From: Termitomyces sp. T153
Lineage: Eukaryota; Basidiomycota; Agaricomycetes; Agaricales; Lyophyllaceae
Direction of reading: 5' to 3'
DNA: 64,000 nt
Assembly (NCBI GenBank): GCA_018296165.2
Contig: JACKQL020000010.1
Coordinates: 186,001-250,000, forward strand
Both the position numbers and the translations under genes were made by a program. Position 1 is the stretch's first letter; each line of letters starts with the position of its first letter. The notes beneath the pieces were generated by a model. The model saw only the letters and a list, made by a program, of their open reading frames with translations, did no database searches and was not told the origin of the DNA. Of this stretch, positions 45,689 through 57,843 are shown one piece after another.

Positions 45689-46613
45689 TCAGAGCCATGT
45701 GAACCCAAGGATCATGTCTTGCCTTCCCAAGCTGGTGACAGCAAATATGGCGTGCTCTGTGTGATTCTGATAGTGGAGAACTAGGTTGACCATAGAGCTA
45801 ATTGTGCTGGCTTTGTTGGGTGTTCCATTAATGTTGTAGATAGGAATGGGCTTAGGAAGGGGCTGTATAGTAAGGCCATGGCATTTGACAAACACTAAGT
45901 CTAGGAAAAGTCCCATTGCTCCACTGTCCAGGAGAGCTGTAACTCCACAGTTTTGCTAGGTGTCCATTGCCTTGATCTCCACATTAAGGTGCAGGAAATG
46001 GGCAGACAAGCCAGAGGCCATCATGTACTGTTGGGGCATTTAATGCACCCAAGCAGGGCTGCACTGTCAGACCTTTGAGGTGTCAGAGAGCTTGGTGGGG
46101 GCTCTGGAGTTAGTGTTTGTACATCTAGAAGGGGGCTTTGAGGTTCTTCTGTCTGAGAATGAAGGGCATTGGAAAAGGCAGTTTCATTTTCTATCAACAG
46201 ACAAGAGAACCTGTTAGCACCTAGCAATGGAGGCATACACCTCATCCATTGCTCTACTAAAAATCCCCCTCTAGCTCCAGAGGTGAGGTGCTCACTGGCT
46301 TCCTCCAGAGTCAACTCCAATGAGGGATTATCTAGCGATAGAGCTCTGGCAGTGTCTTTTGTTGCCAGGAGCTGCAGGAGAAGTTCCTCCTGCTCTGCTG
46401 TGAAAAGGTAGTGGACCTCCAGGCCCAGGGGACAGTGCCATGCAAAGTGCCTGGGCTTCTTGCATCTCTGGCATAACAGTGGGGCCATGCAAAGTTGTTG
46501 GGCCATGTTCACATCTATGAGGATGCCCAGGGGTAGAGGACAAATGGCAGGGGCAGCTGGAGCAAGGGCCAGTGCTGGGTGAGTAGGTGTGGGGTAGCAG
46601 AGGTTGCTGACTA
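45689..46613 (-). pseudogene. Protease and gag C-terminus of element B
   Basis: The gag end shows the zinc knuckle CQRCKKPRHFAWHC (about 46475-46435), then VHYLFTAEQEELLLQLLATKD. Downstream (46000-45690) a retropepsin-like region reads LLDSGAMG-type sequence with a stop, then YNINGTPNKASTISSMV and RQDMILGFTWL. These two domains release and package the element proteins. Frames are broken between them. Confidence 0.75.
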
Positions 46614-46618
46614 GAGCA

Positions 46619-47290
46619 TGTCATGACCCATTCCATTCCCCCCTTCCCTTCACCATTATCCAACCTCAGATTCTACACAGTCCCTCTCTAGATCTCAGCC
46701 ACACCCCCAGATCTTAGCCACAGTCCTGTTCCAGCCACATCCAGGTTTGAGCCACCTCTAGGACTGCTTTTCCTGTGCCAGATCATTCCTACAGGCACAG
46801 ATCCTTTCCATAGGTTCCAGATCACTTCCACAGGTTCCAGATCACTTCCACAGGTTCCAGATCACTTCCACAGGTTCCAGATCACTTCCACAGGTTCCAG
46901 ATCACTTCCACAGGTTCCAGATCACTTCCACAGGTTCCAGATCACTTCCACAGGTTCCAGATCACTTCCAGGATTGCTTCCCTTGTTCCAGATTGCTTTC
47001 CCATGACTTAGATCACTTCCTGCTATGACTTAGATCACTTCCATCTTCTCCTTTTGGCAGTGTCCTACAGCTATATAAAGTCTCTTAGTCTGTAGCTACA
47101 CCCCAGCCTTGACATTAACTGATATCTTATTTGTGTTCTGTTGTTATCTGATCTTCTCTCCATTCATTACTTGCTCTCATTTCTTAGTTTCTTAATTTCT
47201 TTCCCTATCTACATACTTGCTGTTGGCATTACCTCCCCAAGGTGGTTTTGGCTCCTGTAAGAGTCCTCCTCCAGGACTGTGGTCCTGACA
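46619..47290 (+). mobile_element. Old solo LTR with 20-base minisatellite, inserted in gag of B
   Basis: It begins TGTCATGACCC and ends GGTCCTGACA, with the TSD GAGCA on both sides (46614-46618 and 47291-47295). The ends match the CpG-rich LTRs elsewhere in the window, so it is probably an older member of the same superfamily. A TATATAAAG box at about 47073 shows plus orientation. It contains the tandem repeat at 46801-46970. Confidence 0.85.
46801..46970 (+). repeat. 20-base tandem repeat inside an LTR
   Basis: The unit ATCACTTCCACAGGTTCCAG is repeated seven times without error at 46821-46960, with a degenerate copy before (46801-46820) and a partial copy after. Perfect copies in an otherwise aged LTR mean a recent expansion or homogenisation. 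Confidence 0.95.
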
Positions 47291-47295
47291 GAGCA

Positions 47296-47740
47296 GAGTG
47301 CAGTGTGGAATGGGAGCAGCAGAGCTCCCTCCATATCTCTATGAGTTGCCATTGGTCTTGGGCCACCTTGTACCATGATACAATCTTTCCATTGTTAGGG
47401 CAACCCTCCACCAAGTTGTCAATGCATTCCACCAAGGTAGAGTGCAAGCCATCCTGGAAGGTGAGGCACAGTTGGAGGCCATCAGAGTAGGTGGCCCATT
47501 TGACCAGGGCTTGGAATGAGTCAATGTACTTATCTAACATATGCTTTCCTTGTCTGTACTGCTCCCTGTCACACAGCATCAGCGCCACTGTCTCAGTAGG
47601 GTCTAATGGGAAAAACTCCACACAAAAGTCCTTTTCAAAGGTGGCCCAGTCTGGAAAGCTCCCCACACCTCTAGGATAGTGGAAAACTCACAGTGCATAG
47701 GTGGAGGCACATCTGGTCTTCATGTATGACAGCACCCAGG
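47296..47740 (-). pseudogene. Gag (retrotransposon gag domain) of element B
   Basis: The frame contains FPDWATFEKDFCVEFFPLDP, a typical Retrotrans_gag start, then REQYRQGKHMLDKYIDSFQALV and FQDGLHSTLVECIDNL. The gag N-terminus continues, after an inserted LTR, at 49069-48750 (LLHLETQVQLMQ, ALPDAYDGD). The protein would form the particle core. Confidence 0.8.
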
Positions 47741-47785
47741 CTATTTTCAATGTGTTAGAGTCAAAAGTGTCTCTGCTGAGCTGAT

Positions 47786-48746
47786 GAGTCTAAATTTGGC
47801 ACAAGTCATAACACTCACAATCATGAGGAATATCATGTGGAGCCTGGACTTTGGGTCTAGGACAGTAAGGCTGAGACCTTTTCTAGCAACAATTATTAGC
47901 AACTCTGGCAACTCTTTGGCAACAAAAAGGCTTTCTCTTACTATATACAGATATATTGCCAGACACATACCTTTTTTTACTATCATTTCCCTTGTTGAGC
48001 TTACCAACATACTTGAATGGCATCTACACTTCAGAGACTTTGCTTATAGTTTTTCACTTAGTTACAGACTGACATCTCATATAAACTATAAACACATTGA
48101 CAAATGCCATCGCTAGTGGTGACTATTTGCTTATTTTCCCATACTATACTTTTGAATCATATAAATACTACCTGTACATAGACACTTGGAGATCATCAAA
48201 TAAATCCTCCTTGAATCAAACCAGTCTATCTCTAAGCCTACCAGCTTGAGAGTTCACTTTGCCTCTATCTTCACTCTATTCCTTCATTTGCCATTGACTT
48301 TGACTTATTAACAAGTCTTACCAACTTCGACCATGACCTAGTATGGTACCAACTGTGGGTGCCCTTTGTGTTATCTCGACTTAGTGATGTTAGTGACTGC
48401 AGCTAGTGACTAGTTTATGTTTATCCCTTAATTCCATCTCCCTATTACCATTTCCCCCTTTCTGTTCTATTCCCTCACTCCCCTACCACCATTAAGAGTT
48501 TGCTCTGTCTTAGCAACACTTCCTGCCTTCACCCATTTTCCTTTCAGTCACTAGCAACTCAAGCTAGTGATAGTGACTCCTCTCAACTTCACCTTATAAC
48601 ACAGCTCTTGCTCTTGTTCTCTGGGACAGTTACTGACTTGCCCTCTACTATTAACTTCCTACTGCTAGCTACCCTATCTAGTGACAAGTGCCAGGATTCT
48701 CTTTTTAGGTTTCCTGCACTGCACTAGGCAGCATAGGAGCACATCA
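47786..48746 (+). mobile_element. Solo LTR related to element C, inserted in gag of B
   Basis: From about 47786 to 48746 the sequence matches the 5' LTR of element C (54340-55349), sharing the start region AATTTGGCACAAGTC, a TATAAATA box (about 48160) and the end GGAGCACATCA. The C copy is longer at its left end. About 45 bases of the gag of B are missing at the insertion, so a deletion removed the LTR start and the TSD. Confidence 0.7.
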
Positions 48747-49516
48747 CCATCATATGCATCTGGCAGTGCTGGACAAGGCATCTGCAGCCATAGGGTCATC
48801 AGAGCCATTGGAGTAGGTGCTGCAGCAGGCAGAGCTGGTTTTGCTACCATGGGAGGGGCAGAGTTAGGGCTTAGGCATTCTAGCAGCACCTGGAGGGATT
48901 GGGAGATAAGATCTGTTGTCTGATGGAGAGTAGAGAGTTTGGTTGTATAGTGGGTGAGAGATGATTGCATTAATTGCACCTGGGTCTCTAGGTGGAGCAG
49001 GCAAGTCCAGGCTTTGTCCTGTGAGGCTGGGGCCTCTAAGGGTGTGTCTGGGTTGGTAAGCTGAGACATAGAACTCCATGGTGCTTAATCCTGGCAGAGA
49101 AGTGATGGATAGCAGCTTAGAGGTTTCTTATAGCTATGCAGGGCTTCCAGACCAGTTTTAGAAGACTTGTTCTGCTATAAGAGCAATCTCTGGAGTGACA
49201 GATTGGAATAGCAGAGGGGAATCCAAAGTATATTAGCAGAGTAGATGATGATACAAATCAGTAACTAATCACCTAGTAGAGGGGAGTTCAAAGAGAACAA
49301 GTTTAAGGATCCCCACTGCTTGGCATGGCACATCAGCAGGCAGTGGAGGTGTGGGAACTACTGTACAGGTGACCAGAGCTACTCCTAACCCTAGGGCAAT
49401 GGTTGCTGAGGTAATACAGAGAACTCTGTGGTCATAGAAAGAGCCACAGAGGTGTCAAACAAGCTGCAGAGGTGCTGGAACCAGTCATAAAGATTGGAAA
49501 TGAAAGTCTCCTGACA

Positions 49517-49689
49517 CTTCTTGCCCTCAAGGACAGTAATGAGCAAAATGACCTGCCTTCCTACAGCATTGACACAGCAAAGGAGTAGAGGACCACTATC
49601 AGGAAGCATCAATATCCATTGGGACTCCTTGGAGTAGGGAGTGCAGAGGAACAGCATGAGGCATAAAGGAAGGAGCTGCACTTGATTGT
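49517..49689 (-). pseudogene. Displaced gag zinc-knuckle segment of element A
   Basis: Read on the minus strand, this 173-base piece gives MDIDAS, then CQCCRKAGHFAHYC, a perfect CX2CX4HX4C knuckle. Removing element B and one copy of the CTTCT target site joins it in frame to VHYLLASEQEELL at 39920. The same order (CQRCKKPRHFAWHC followed by VHYLFTAEQEELL) stands in element B. The piece is cut at 49690 by the LTR of element D. Confidence 0.8.
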
Positions 49690-52600
49690 TGTTAGGGAAC
49701 TTTCATTTCCAACTTCTGTGACTAGTTCCAGCACTTCTGCAGCTTGTTCAATATCTCCAGAGCTCTTTCCAGAACCCTGGAGATCTCCAGAGAACTGTGG
49801 AGTTCTCTGTATCACCTCAGCAACCATTGCCCTAGGATTAGGAGTAGCTCTGGTCACCTGTACAGTAGTTCCCATGCCTCCACCGCCCACTGATGCACTG
49901 TGCCAAGCAGTGGAGATCCTTAGACTTGTTCTCTTTGGATTTCCCTCTGCTAGGTGATTAGTTACTGATTTGTATCATCATCTACTCCACTAATATACTT
50001 TGGATTCCCCTCTGCTAGCTGTGTGACTCTGATCCGTTGCTCCAGAGGTTGCTCTTATAGCAGAACAAGTCTTCTAAAACTGGCCTGGAAGCCCTGCATA
50101 GCCACAAGAAACCTTCAAGCTGCTATCTGTTACTTCTCTGCCAGGATTAAGCATTGCAGAGTTCTATGTCTTAGCTCGCCAACTCAAACACACTCTTGGA
50201 GGCCCTAGCCCCACAGGATAAAGCCTGGACTTGCCTGCTCCACTTAGAAACCCAGGTGCAATTAACACAATCATCTCTTATCCACTATATGACCAAACTC
50301 TCTATCCTCCATTACACAATGGATCTTATCTTCCAGTCCCTCTAGGCATTGCTAGAATGCCTAAGCCCTAACTCTGCCCCTCCTGCAGCCAAGAAACCAG
50401 CTCTGCCTGCCATGGCACTTGCTCCAGTGGCTCCAGTGACTCTGTAGCTGTGGATCCCTTGCCCAGTACTGCCAGATGCATATGATGGCACTTGCTCTAG
50501 TGGGGAGCAATTCCTACAGTCCTGCCTCACCTACATCCACCTCAGTAGGGACACTTTTGACTCCAATGCATTGAAAATAGCCTGAGTACTGTCACCTATG
50601 CGCTGTGAATTTTCTGCTGTCCCAGAGGTGTGGGGAGCTTTCTGGACTGGGCCACCTTTAAGAAGGACTTTCATACATTCATACAGAGTTTTTCCTGTTG
50701 GACCCTGCCAAGACCACAGCACTGACACTGCATAACAAGGAGCAGTACAGACAAGGAAAGCATACATTGGATGAGTACATTGACTTGTTCTGAGCTCTAG
50801 TCAAACAGGCTGCCTACTCCAATGGCTTCTAGCTGTACCTCACCTTCTGGGATGGCTTGCACCCTGCCTTAGTGGAACACATTGACAACCTGGCAGAGGG
50901 TCACTCCAATGATGAAAAGATTGTGTTGTGGTATGAGGTGGCTTAGAACCAATGGCAGCTCATGGAAATACAGAGGAAGCTCCACCACCTCCATTCCACA
51001 ATGTGCCCTGCTCTAGTTAGCAACTTCCACCACCCTGTGCCTACTCACTCAGCACTGGCCCTTGCTCCAGCTGCCCCTGCTGCTTGTTCCCTACTTCCAA
51101 GGATCCCCATGGATATGGATATGGCCTGACAACTCCACATGGCCCCACTGTTATGCTAGAGATGCAAGAAGCCTGGGCACTTTGCACAGCACTGTCCTCT
51201 GGGCCTGGAGGTCTGCTACCTTTCCACAGTGGAGTAGGAGGAACTTCTCCTGCAGCTCTTAGCTACAAAAGACACTGCCAAAGCTCTGTCACTAGACAAG
51301 CCCTCATTAGAGTTGACCCTGGAGGAAGCCAACATGAGCACCTCACCTCCAGAGCTAGAGGGGGATTTTTAGTCAAGCAAAGGATGAGGTGTATGCTTTC
51401 ATTGCTAAGTGCTAACAGGTTTTCTTGTCTGTCAATAGAAAATGAAACTGCCTTTCCCAATGCCCTTCATTCTGAGACAGAAGAACCTCAAAGCCCTCTT
51501 CTAGACATACAAACACTAACTCCAGAGCCCCTGCCAAGCTCTCTGATACCTCCAAAGGTCTGACAGTGCAGCCCTACTTGGGCATGCCAAATGCCCCAAC
51601 AGTACATGATAGTCTCTGGCTCATCAGGCCATTCCTTGCACCTCAATGTGGAGATTGAGACAACAGACACCCAGCAAAACTGCAGAGTTGCAGCTTTCCT
51701 GGATAGTGGAGCAATGGGACTCTTCCTGGACTCAGAGTTCATTAAATACCATGGCCTGACCATGCAGCCCCTTTCTAAGCCCATTACTGTCTACAACATT
51801 GATAGAACACCCAACAAAGCCAGCACAATTAGCTCCATGGTCAATCTGGTTCTCCACTATTAGAACTATGCAGAGTACACTGTATTTGCTGTCACTAGCT
51901 TGGAAAGGCAAGACATGATCCTTGGGTTCATGTGGCTCTGAGAGCATAATTCTGAGGTTGATTGGACCAAAGAAGAGGTGACTATGAGTAAATGCCCCAG
52001 GAAGTGCTCTGCCTGCACCATGGAGGCCAGGGCAGAGCATTGGATTCAAGTCTGAGAGCATGCAGCCATCTGAGCATATTGTGCTGGCCCTCTCCCCTTT
52101 GCTGATTTAGACCTCCTGGACCTCCTGCCTCTGGCATTCTCTCATAGGAAGGCCCTCTATGAGGATGATTGGAGCAATGGTGGAGCCCTGGAGGAGCGTG
52201 GAGAGGAGTTTGATGGTATATGCAAACCAGAGCTCCCAGATGAAGCAATAGAGGCAGGGGATTGAATTTATGTTACCACTATCCATCCATTGCCCTCTGT
52301 TGTGGAGATTAGGGCTAGCCAAACTACATCCCAGCAGCTGGCCCAGGCCTTTGCTGCCAATGCTGTGCCTTAAGAGTTCCAGGATGTAGTACTCCCCTAC
52401 TTGCATGCATTTGAGGATGTGTTCTCCAAGGCCTCCTTTGACTTGCTTCCAGAGTGCAAGAAGTGGGACCATGCCATTGAACTGCTGCCTGACTCAGCAC
52501 CCTCCATCTGTAAGGTCTACTCCTCATGCCCAGAGAGCAGAATGAGCTTGACACCTTCCTCTAGGAGAACTTCGACTCTAGTTGTATCTGTCCATCTAAA

Positions 52601-54257
52601 TCCCCAATGGCTTCTCTGGTCTTCTTCATCAAAAAGAAGGATGGCTCCCTCTGACTGGTATAGAACTACTGAGTACTCAATGCCATGATGGTGAAGAATT
52701 GCTACCCTCTCCCCCTCATCTTTGAGCTCATTAACAACCTCTGAGGTGCACAATACTTCACTAAACTAGATGTCTGGTGGGGTTACAACAATGTGCAAAT
52801 TCAGGAGGGAGATGAGTGGAAGGCAGCCTTTCAGACCAACTGGGGATTGTTTGAGCCACTTGTTATGTTCTTTGGTTTCACTAACAGCCCAGCCACCTTC
52901 CAGACCATGATGAACAACATCTTCTGGGACCTCATTGTGGAAGGTGTAGTCTGTATATACCTTGATGACATCCTCATCTACACCAAAATGCTGGAGGAAC
53001 ACTATTGGATCACTCATCTTATTCTGGAACACCTCTGCCAGCACCAGCTCTACTTCAAGCCAGAGAAGTGTGAGTTTGAACAAATCTGGATCAAGTAACT
53101 TGGCCTGATCATCTCCCACAGAGCAGCAGAGATGGACTTGGTGAAGGTAGCAAGTGTGGCAGAGTGGCCAGAGCCCCGAAACAAGAAGGAGGTACAGGCA
53201 TTCCTTGGTTTCACAAACTTCTACTGGAGATTCATCTAGGACTTCTTGCACCATGCCCACCTGCTGTTTGACCTCACAGAAAAGGATGTTACATGGAGTT
53301 GGGGACCTCTGGAGCAGATGGCCTTTGACACTCTCAAGCATGCCATGACCTTTAGGCCTGTCCTTCTATTTCTGGATGACAACTCTCCCTTCTGCATAGA
53401 GGCCAACAGCTCTGACTTTGCCACTGGAGCAGTGCTCTCACAGCAATCTCCAAAGGATGAGAAGTGGCATCTGGTGGCCTTTTACTTCAAAAGCCTGAAT
53501 GCAGTGGAGTGGAACTACAAGATCTATGACAAGGGAATATTGGCCATCATCCAGTCATTTGAGGAGTGGCAGCACTTCCTGGAAGGCATGCAGCACAAGT
53601 TCAAGGTCTGGACAGATCACAAGAACTTTGAATACTTCTGGACTACCAAGAAGCTCAATTGCCAGCAGGCTCAATGGTCCCTCTACCTTGCCAACTTTGA
53701 CTTCTCCTTGCACCACAAGCCTGGCCAGAGCATGGGGAAACCAGATGCCCTGTCTCAGAGGGCAGACCATAGAATGGGGGAAGGGGATAACAGTAACATC
53801 ATGCTCCTCCACCCCAAATTGTTCACAATCTAAGCCATGGAAGGCCTAGTTGTCAATGGAGCAGAGGTGGACATTCTCTGGGACATCCAACAAGGTAATA
53901 GGAATGGTCAACAGGAGGAGCTGGTAGCGCAGGCTGCTTGGATGCTGAAGTTGGGGCATGCTACTGGTGTTAAGGTGGTCCACACTGATGAATGGGCCCT
54001 CTAAGATGGAATCCTGACTTTCTGAGACTGTATCTACATCCCCAACATCCCAGAGCTCTATCAGAGGATTATGGAGCAACACCATGACTCCCACATTGCA
54101 GGGCACCCTGGGCAGTGGAAGACACTAGAGTTAGTATCATGGAACTACTGGTGGCCCCAGATGTTCTGGTACATTGGATCCTATACTAGTACCTGCAATC
54201 TCTGCCTCTGGACCAAGCCCCAATGCCTACTCCCCTATGGACAGTTACACCTGCTAC
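49690..54257 (+). mobile_element. Gypsy element D, plus strand, truncated in integrase
   Basis: The 5' LTR (49690-50059, 370 bases) starts TGTTAGGGAAC and ends GCTCTTATA. It is followed by gag (50200-51560, knuckle CWRCKKPGHFAQHC after a frame change near 51130-51190), protease with FLDSGAMGLFL (51591-51863), RT with VCIYLDDILIYTK (52793-53098), RNase H with FCIEANSSDFATGAV (53246-53833) and the integrase H2C2 knuckle ending CNLCLWTKP (54071-54230). Stops occur in most blocks. It is a close relative of B, but lies on the other strand and head-to-head with it. The rest of pol and the 3' LTR are missing; element C starts at the break. Confidence 0.85.
52793..53098 (+). pseudogene. Reverse transcriptase core of element D
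   Basis: A 101-residue reading with AAFQTNWGLFEPLVMFFGFTNSPATFQTMMN and the intact catalytic YLDD box. It ends at a TAA where the relatives have a Tyr codon (IK*LGLIISH). RNase H resumes in other frames. The catalytic residues are kept but the frame is not. Confidence 0.85.
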
Positions 54258-55606
54258 TGGTAATAAGACCCAGTTGTTGCTGAGCACCATTTTTGACATT
54301 TTGGACTTAGTGGCAGCAGACTATTTTAAATTTGGCACAAGTCACAACATTCAGCATATGGAGATTAGCCCAAGGTCTAGACTAATGTAGCCTTAGCACG
54401 AGACTCAAGTGACCATGAGACTTATCAATCACAAGGAATATCATGTGGAGCCTGGACCTTGGGTCTAGAATTGTAAGGCCAAGACCTTTCTTAGTGACTT
54501 TAGTGATCCTAGCGACCCTGGCAACAAAATGGCTTTATCTTACCATATATGGACATATTGCCAGATGCATACCTTTTGCTATCATTTCCCTTGTTGAGTT
54601 GACCAACATACTTGAATGGCATCTACACTTCAGAGACTTCACTTATAGTTTTTCACTTAGTTACAGACTGATGCCTTGTATGGACCATAAACACATTGAC
54701 AGATGCCATTGCTAGTGGCAACTATTTGCTTACTTTCCCATACTATACTTTGGAACTATATAAATACTGCTTGTACATAGACACTTGATGATCAAATTGA
54801 ATAGATCCCCCTTGAACTGAATCTGTCTATTTCTAAGCTTACTAGCTTGAGGTTTCACTTTGCCTCTATCTTCACTCTATTCCTTTACCTGCCATTGACT
54901 GCAACTTAGTAACAAATCTTATCAACTTTGACTTTGACCTAGTGTGGTGCCAACTATGGGTGCTCTTTGTGTTATCTCAACTTAGCAATGCTAGCAACTG
55001 CAGCTAGTGACTAGTTTACATTTGTCCTCCTGATTCCATCTCCCTATTACTGTTTCCCCCCTTCTATTACATACCCTCACTCCCCTACTACTGTTTAGAG
55101 TTTACTCTTGTCTTAGCAACATTCTTTGCCTTTACCCATTCCCCTTTTTGTCAATAGCAACTTAAGCTAGCAATAGCGCCTCCTTTTAACTTCACCTTAT
55201 AACACAGCACTTGCTCTTGTTCTCTAGGATGGTTACTAACTTGCCCTCTACTATTAACTTCCTACTGCCAGCTACCTTATCTAGTGACTAGTGCCAGGGT
55301 TCCCTTTTTAGGTTTTCTGCACAGCACTAGGCAGCATAGGAGTGCATCATTTTGGAGCCCATTGCAAGGGCTTTTGAAGTTAACCATTCTGCCAGAAAGT
55401 AGGGCTCAAGCAAAATGTTGCTTGGAAAACCTTAACAAATTACCCCAGTCTTCCTTTCAACCCCTCAGCACTCTTTGCCAGCAACCCATCCTTGACTTCT
55501 TGCTAACAAACTTGAAACTGCTAGAAACCTTTGTAATGTTAGTGAAATCCTTGCTGACTTTCCAGGCACTTTTATCAAAAGCTTCCTTGACACACCCCTT
55601 TCACCT

Positions 55607-56688
55607 TTGACTCCTACTAACTCTATCTTCTTTCCAGAAGCCCAATCCATTCCCTCCTCACCAATTAACCCCCCTCCTCAACCAATTCTGACAATTGCTA
55701 ATATGAACAATGACCCTGCCACTTGGCATGCTAGAATGCTGCTGTGCAAGAATACTACTGTGCCTAAATGGGATGAGAGTCACCCCAGGGAGCTCCCCCA
55801 ATACTTTAAAGAACTGGAATACCTTTTTGCTGACTGCAGCATTGCTGACAATATGCAAAAGAAGGAGTATGCATCTAAATACATCTCTTATGACATGGTG
55901 GAAACCTGGCTTGGCTTACCTGAATTTGGCAACAACATTATCATTGGCAACAATGCTCCCTGACCTTACACTTACCAGGAATGGAAGGCAGCAGTGCTCA
56001 GGTTGTACTCTGGTGCTGATACTAGCACTTGTTATAACCTTGGCGACTTGGAACAACTTGTCAATCAGACTTTTAACAGCAGCTTAGTAACTTTGGGCAG
56101 GTTCTCAGACTACTACAGGGATTTCCAATGTATTGCCAGATGGTTGCTCACTAACAGTAAACTCTATTGTAATGAGGAACATCACTTATTCCAACAAGGT
56201 ATCCCTATGTCACTTTGGTCCAAAATCATTCACTGTCTCAAAATCACTCTTCCTGACCACCATCCTGAGGACCCTTATAACATTGACCAAGTCTTTGAAG
56301 GCACTAAGTGGGTTTTGAAGGGAATGGACACCTCTATGACAAAGACCAGCAATGGCACCAGTGGTATTTCTTTGTCATTGCCCATTGCTAATGCACCAGT
56401 TCTCCCATTGCCTACACCTAAACAGGAAACTTTGGAATTAGCAACAACAACAGCAATTGTCAGCACCTTGGAATGTCTGGAAGCCCTCTTAACTAATGGT
56501 AACACTCAACCTTGCCAACAGTTTGCCAATAGCACTTGCCACTTTTGTGGCAAAACAGGTTACACCATGGTCCAAGGTACTTGTATGAAATTGGAGAAAA
56601 TAATTCAACAGGGTAAAATCCATTGCAATGCTGAAGGCAACATCATCTTACTGTCAGGTGCTATGATCCCCAATTATTTTGGCAAGTG
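55607..56688 (+). pseudogene. Gag of element C
   Basis: Frames 55607-55963 and 55994-56689 make up one gag product, with a stop at 55961-55963. It contains NDPATWHARMLLCKNTTVPKWDE, then FKELEYLFAD, YDMVETWLGLPEF and a late knuckle CHFCGKTGYTMVQGTC, in which Tyr replaces the usual His. This form of gag (short leader, capsid-like helices, one knuckle) is typical of a basidiomycete gypsy lineage. It would assemble the particle; the altered knuckle and stop show decay. Confidence 0.75.
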
Positions 56689-57843
56689 ACTATATATAGA
56701 ATGCATTGAGGAATGGCACAGGCTTAACCCAGGACAAATTATTACTGGCAAACTCTCTTCCAATGCTAATCCAGACCCAGACTAAGTGGCTATGTAGCAG
56801 TTGCTAATCCATGAGGTAATGCAACAGGATGTTGCTATAGGCTGAGCACTAAGCAAGGAAGAATGGATCAAGGCTTTAGAATGCAAACTCTTTGCACTCA
56901 GGCAACCTGGCAAAAAGTTTGATGGTGTACAAGTTCCCTACGCAGCATATCGACCAGCAAACAATACCCCCAAGGCAGCACCCTTGACTAGCAACACTCC
57001 AATGACTTCATCCCCTTCCAATTCTACTCCAGCTCCTGCTGCTAAGCCTGCAGACAAAGGCAAAGCACCCGAACATATTGTCACCAACAAACAACCACCC
57101 ATCACTAAGGAACCCATTGCTCAGCCTCCCATTCACCCATTTTCTGGCATCCCTGGTTGCTACATCCCTCCTGCTAATAGGAATTTTGCTGCCCCCAACA
57201 GGTTCAGTGATGGCACATATCAAACTATGCCACCCATTTACAACATCAAGCAGTCTAAAGCAGTCTTTGAATGGGTTTTAAGCACCAAGGTTACAGTATC
57301 AGTTGGCAAACTTTGCTCAGTATTCCAGGACATCAGAATTTAGTTTAGGACAGCAGTTATGCCCAAACAACTCATAGGCGCTAGCACTAACATGGTACAG
57401 GACCCCAGCAACATTTTCAAAGATATTTTGCTGACTTTTGCTATTGAACAACCCCAGTTTTCACTTGGATCCAACACCGATACCACTAATGGACTTACCT
57501 TGGACAAGGCACCCCTCGCATCTGTTGACCCCATTGAAGCATACATTGATTTGCTACCCCATGAAAAAGAGCCTGTAGTGCTTTTGTAACATACCTTGCA
57601 CTATTGGTGACATCACAGTCTACTTCTAAATTCATGTTTTATGGTCTCCCGCCTACAACATTCTCCTTGAATGCTCCTTTGATGTATTAACTCAGAGTAT
57701 GGTCACCACTCTTAGTGATGTTGAGACTACTCTAACAATCACGGACTCCAACACTGGCCAATGGCACACTATTCCTACCTTTCCACACAGTAAATCCAAA
57801 AGAAACAACTGCCAAAATGTTTGATTTGAAACCAAAGCACCCT

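Larger units (their letters stand above)
39921..49516 (-). mobile_element. Complete chromodomain gypsy element B with nested insertions
   Basis: The element is bounded by a 3' LTR (40290-39921, starts TGTCAGGGGAC, ends CCCTTACA) and a 5' LTR (49516-49176, starts TGTCAGGAGAC). The five-base target CTTCT is duplicated at 39916-39920 and 49517-49521. It lies inside the gag of element A. Minus-strand order: gag, protease, RT, RNase H, integrase, chromodomain, polypurine tract. Four other LTRs interrupt it: 42142-43057, 43325-44322, 46619-47290 and about 47786-48746. Without them it is about 6 kb, normal for this group. All ORFs are broken. Confidence 0.88.

Noticed and set aside
46801..46970. Regular 20-base repeats resembling a CRISPR array
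   Set aside because: The units are directly tandem with no spacers, lie inside an LTR with a clear TSD, and the genome is eukaryotic.
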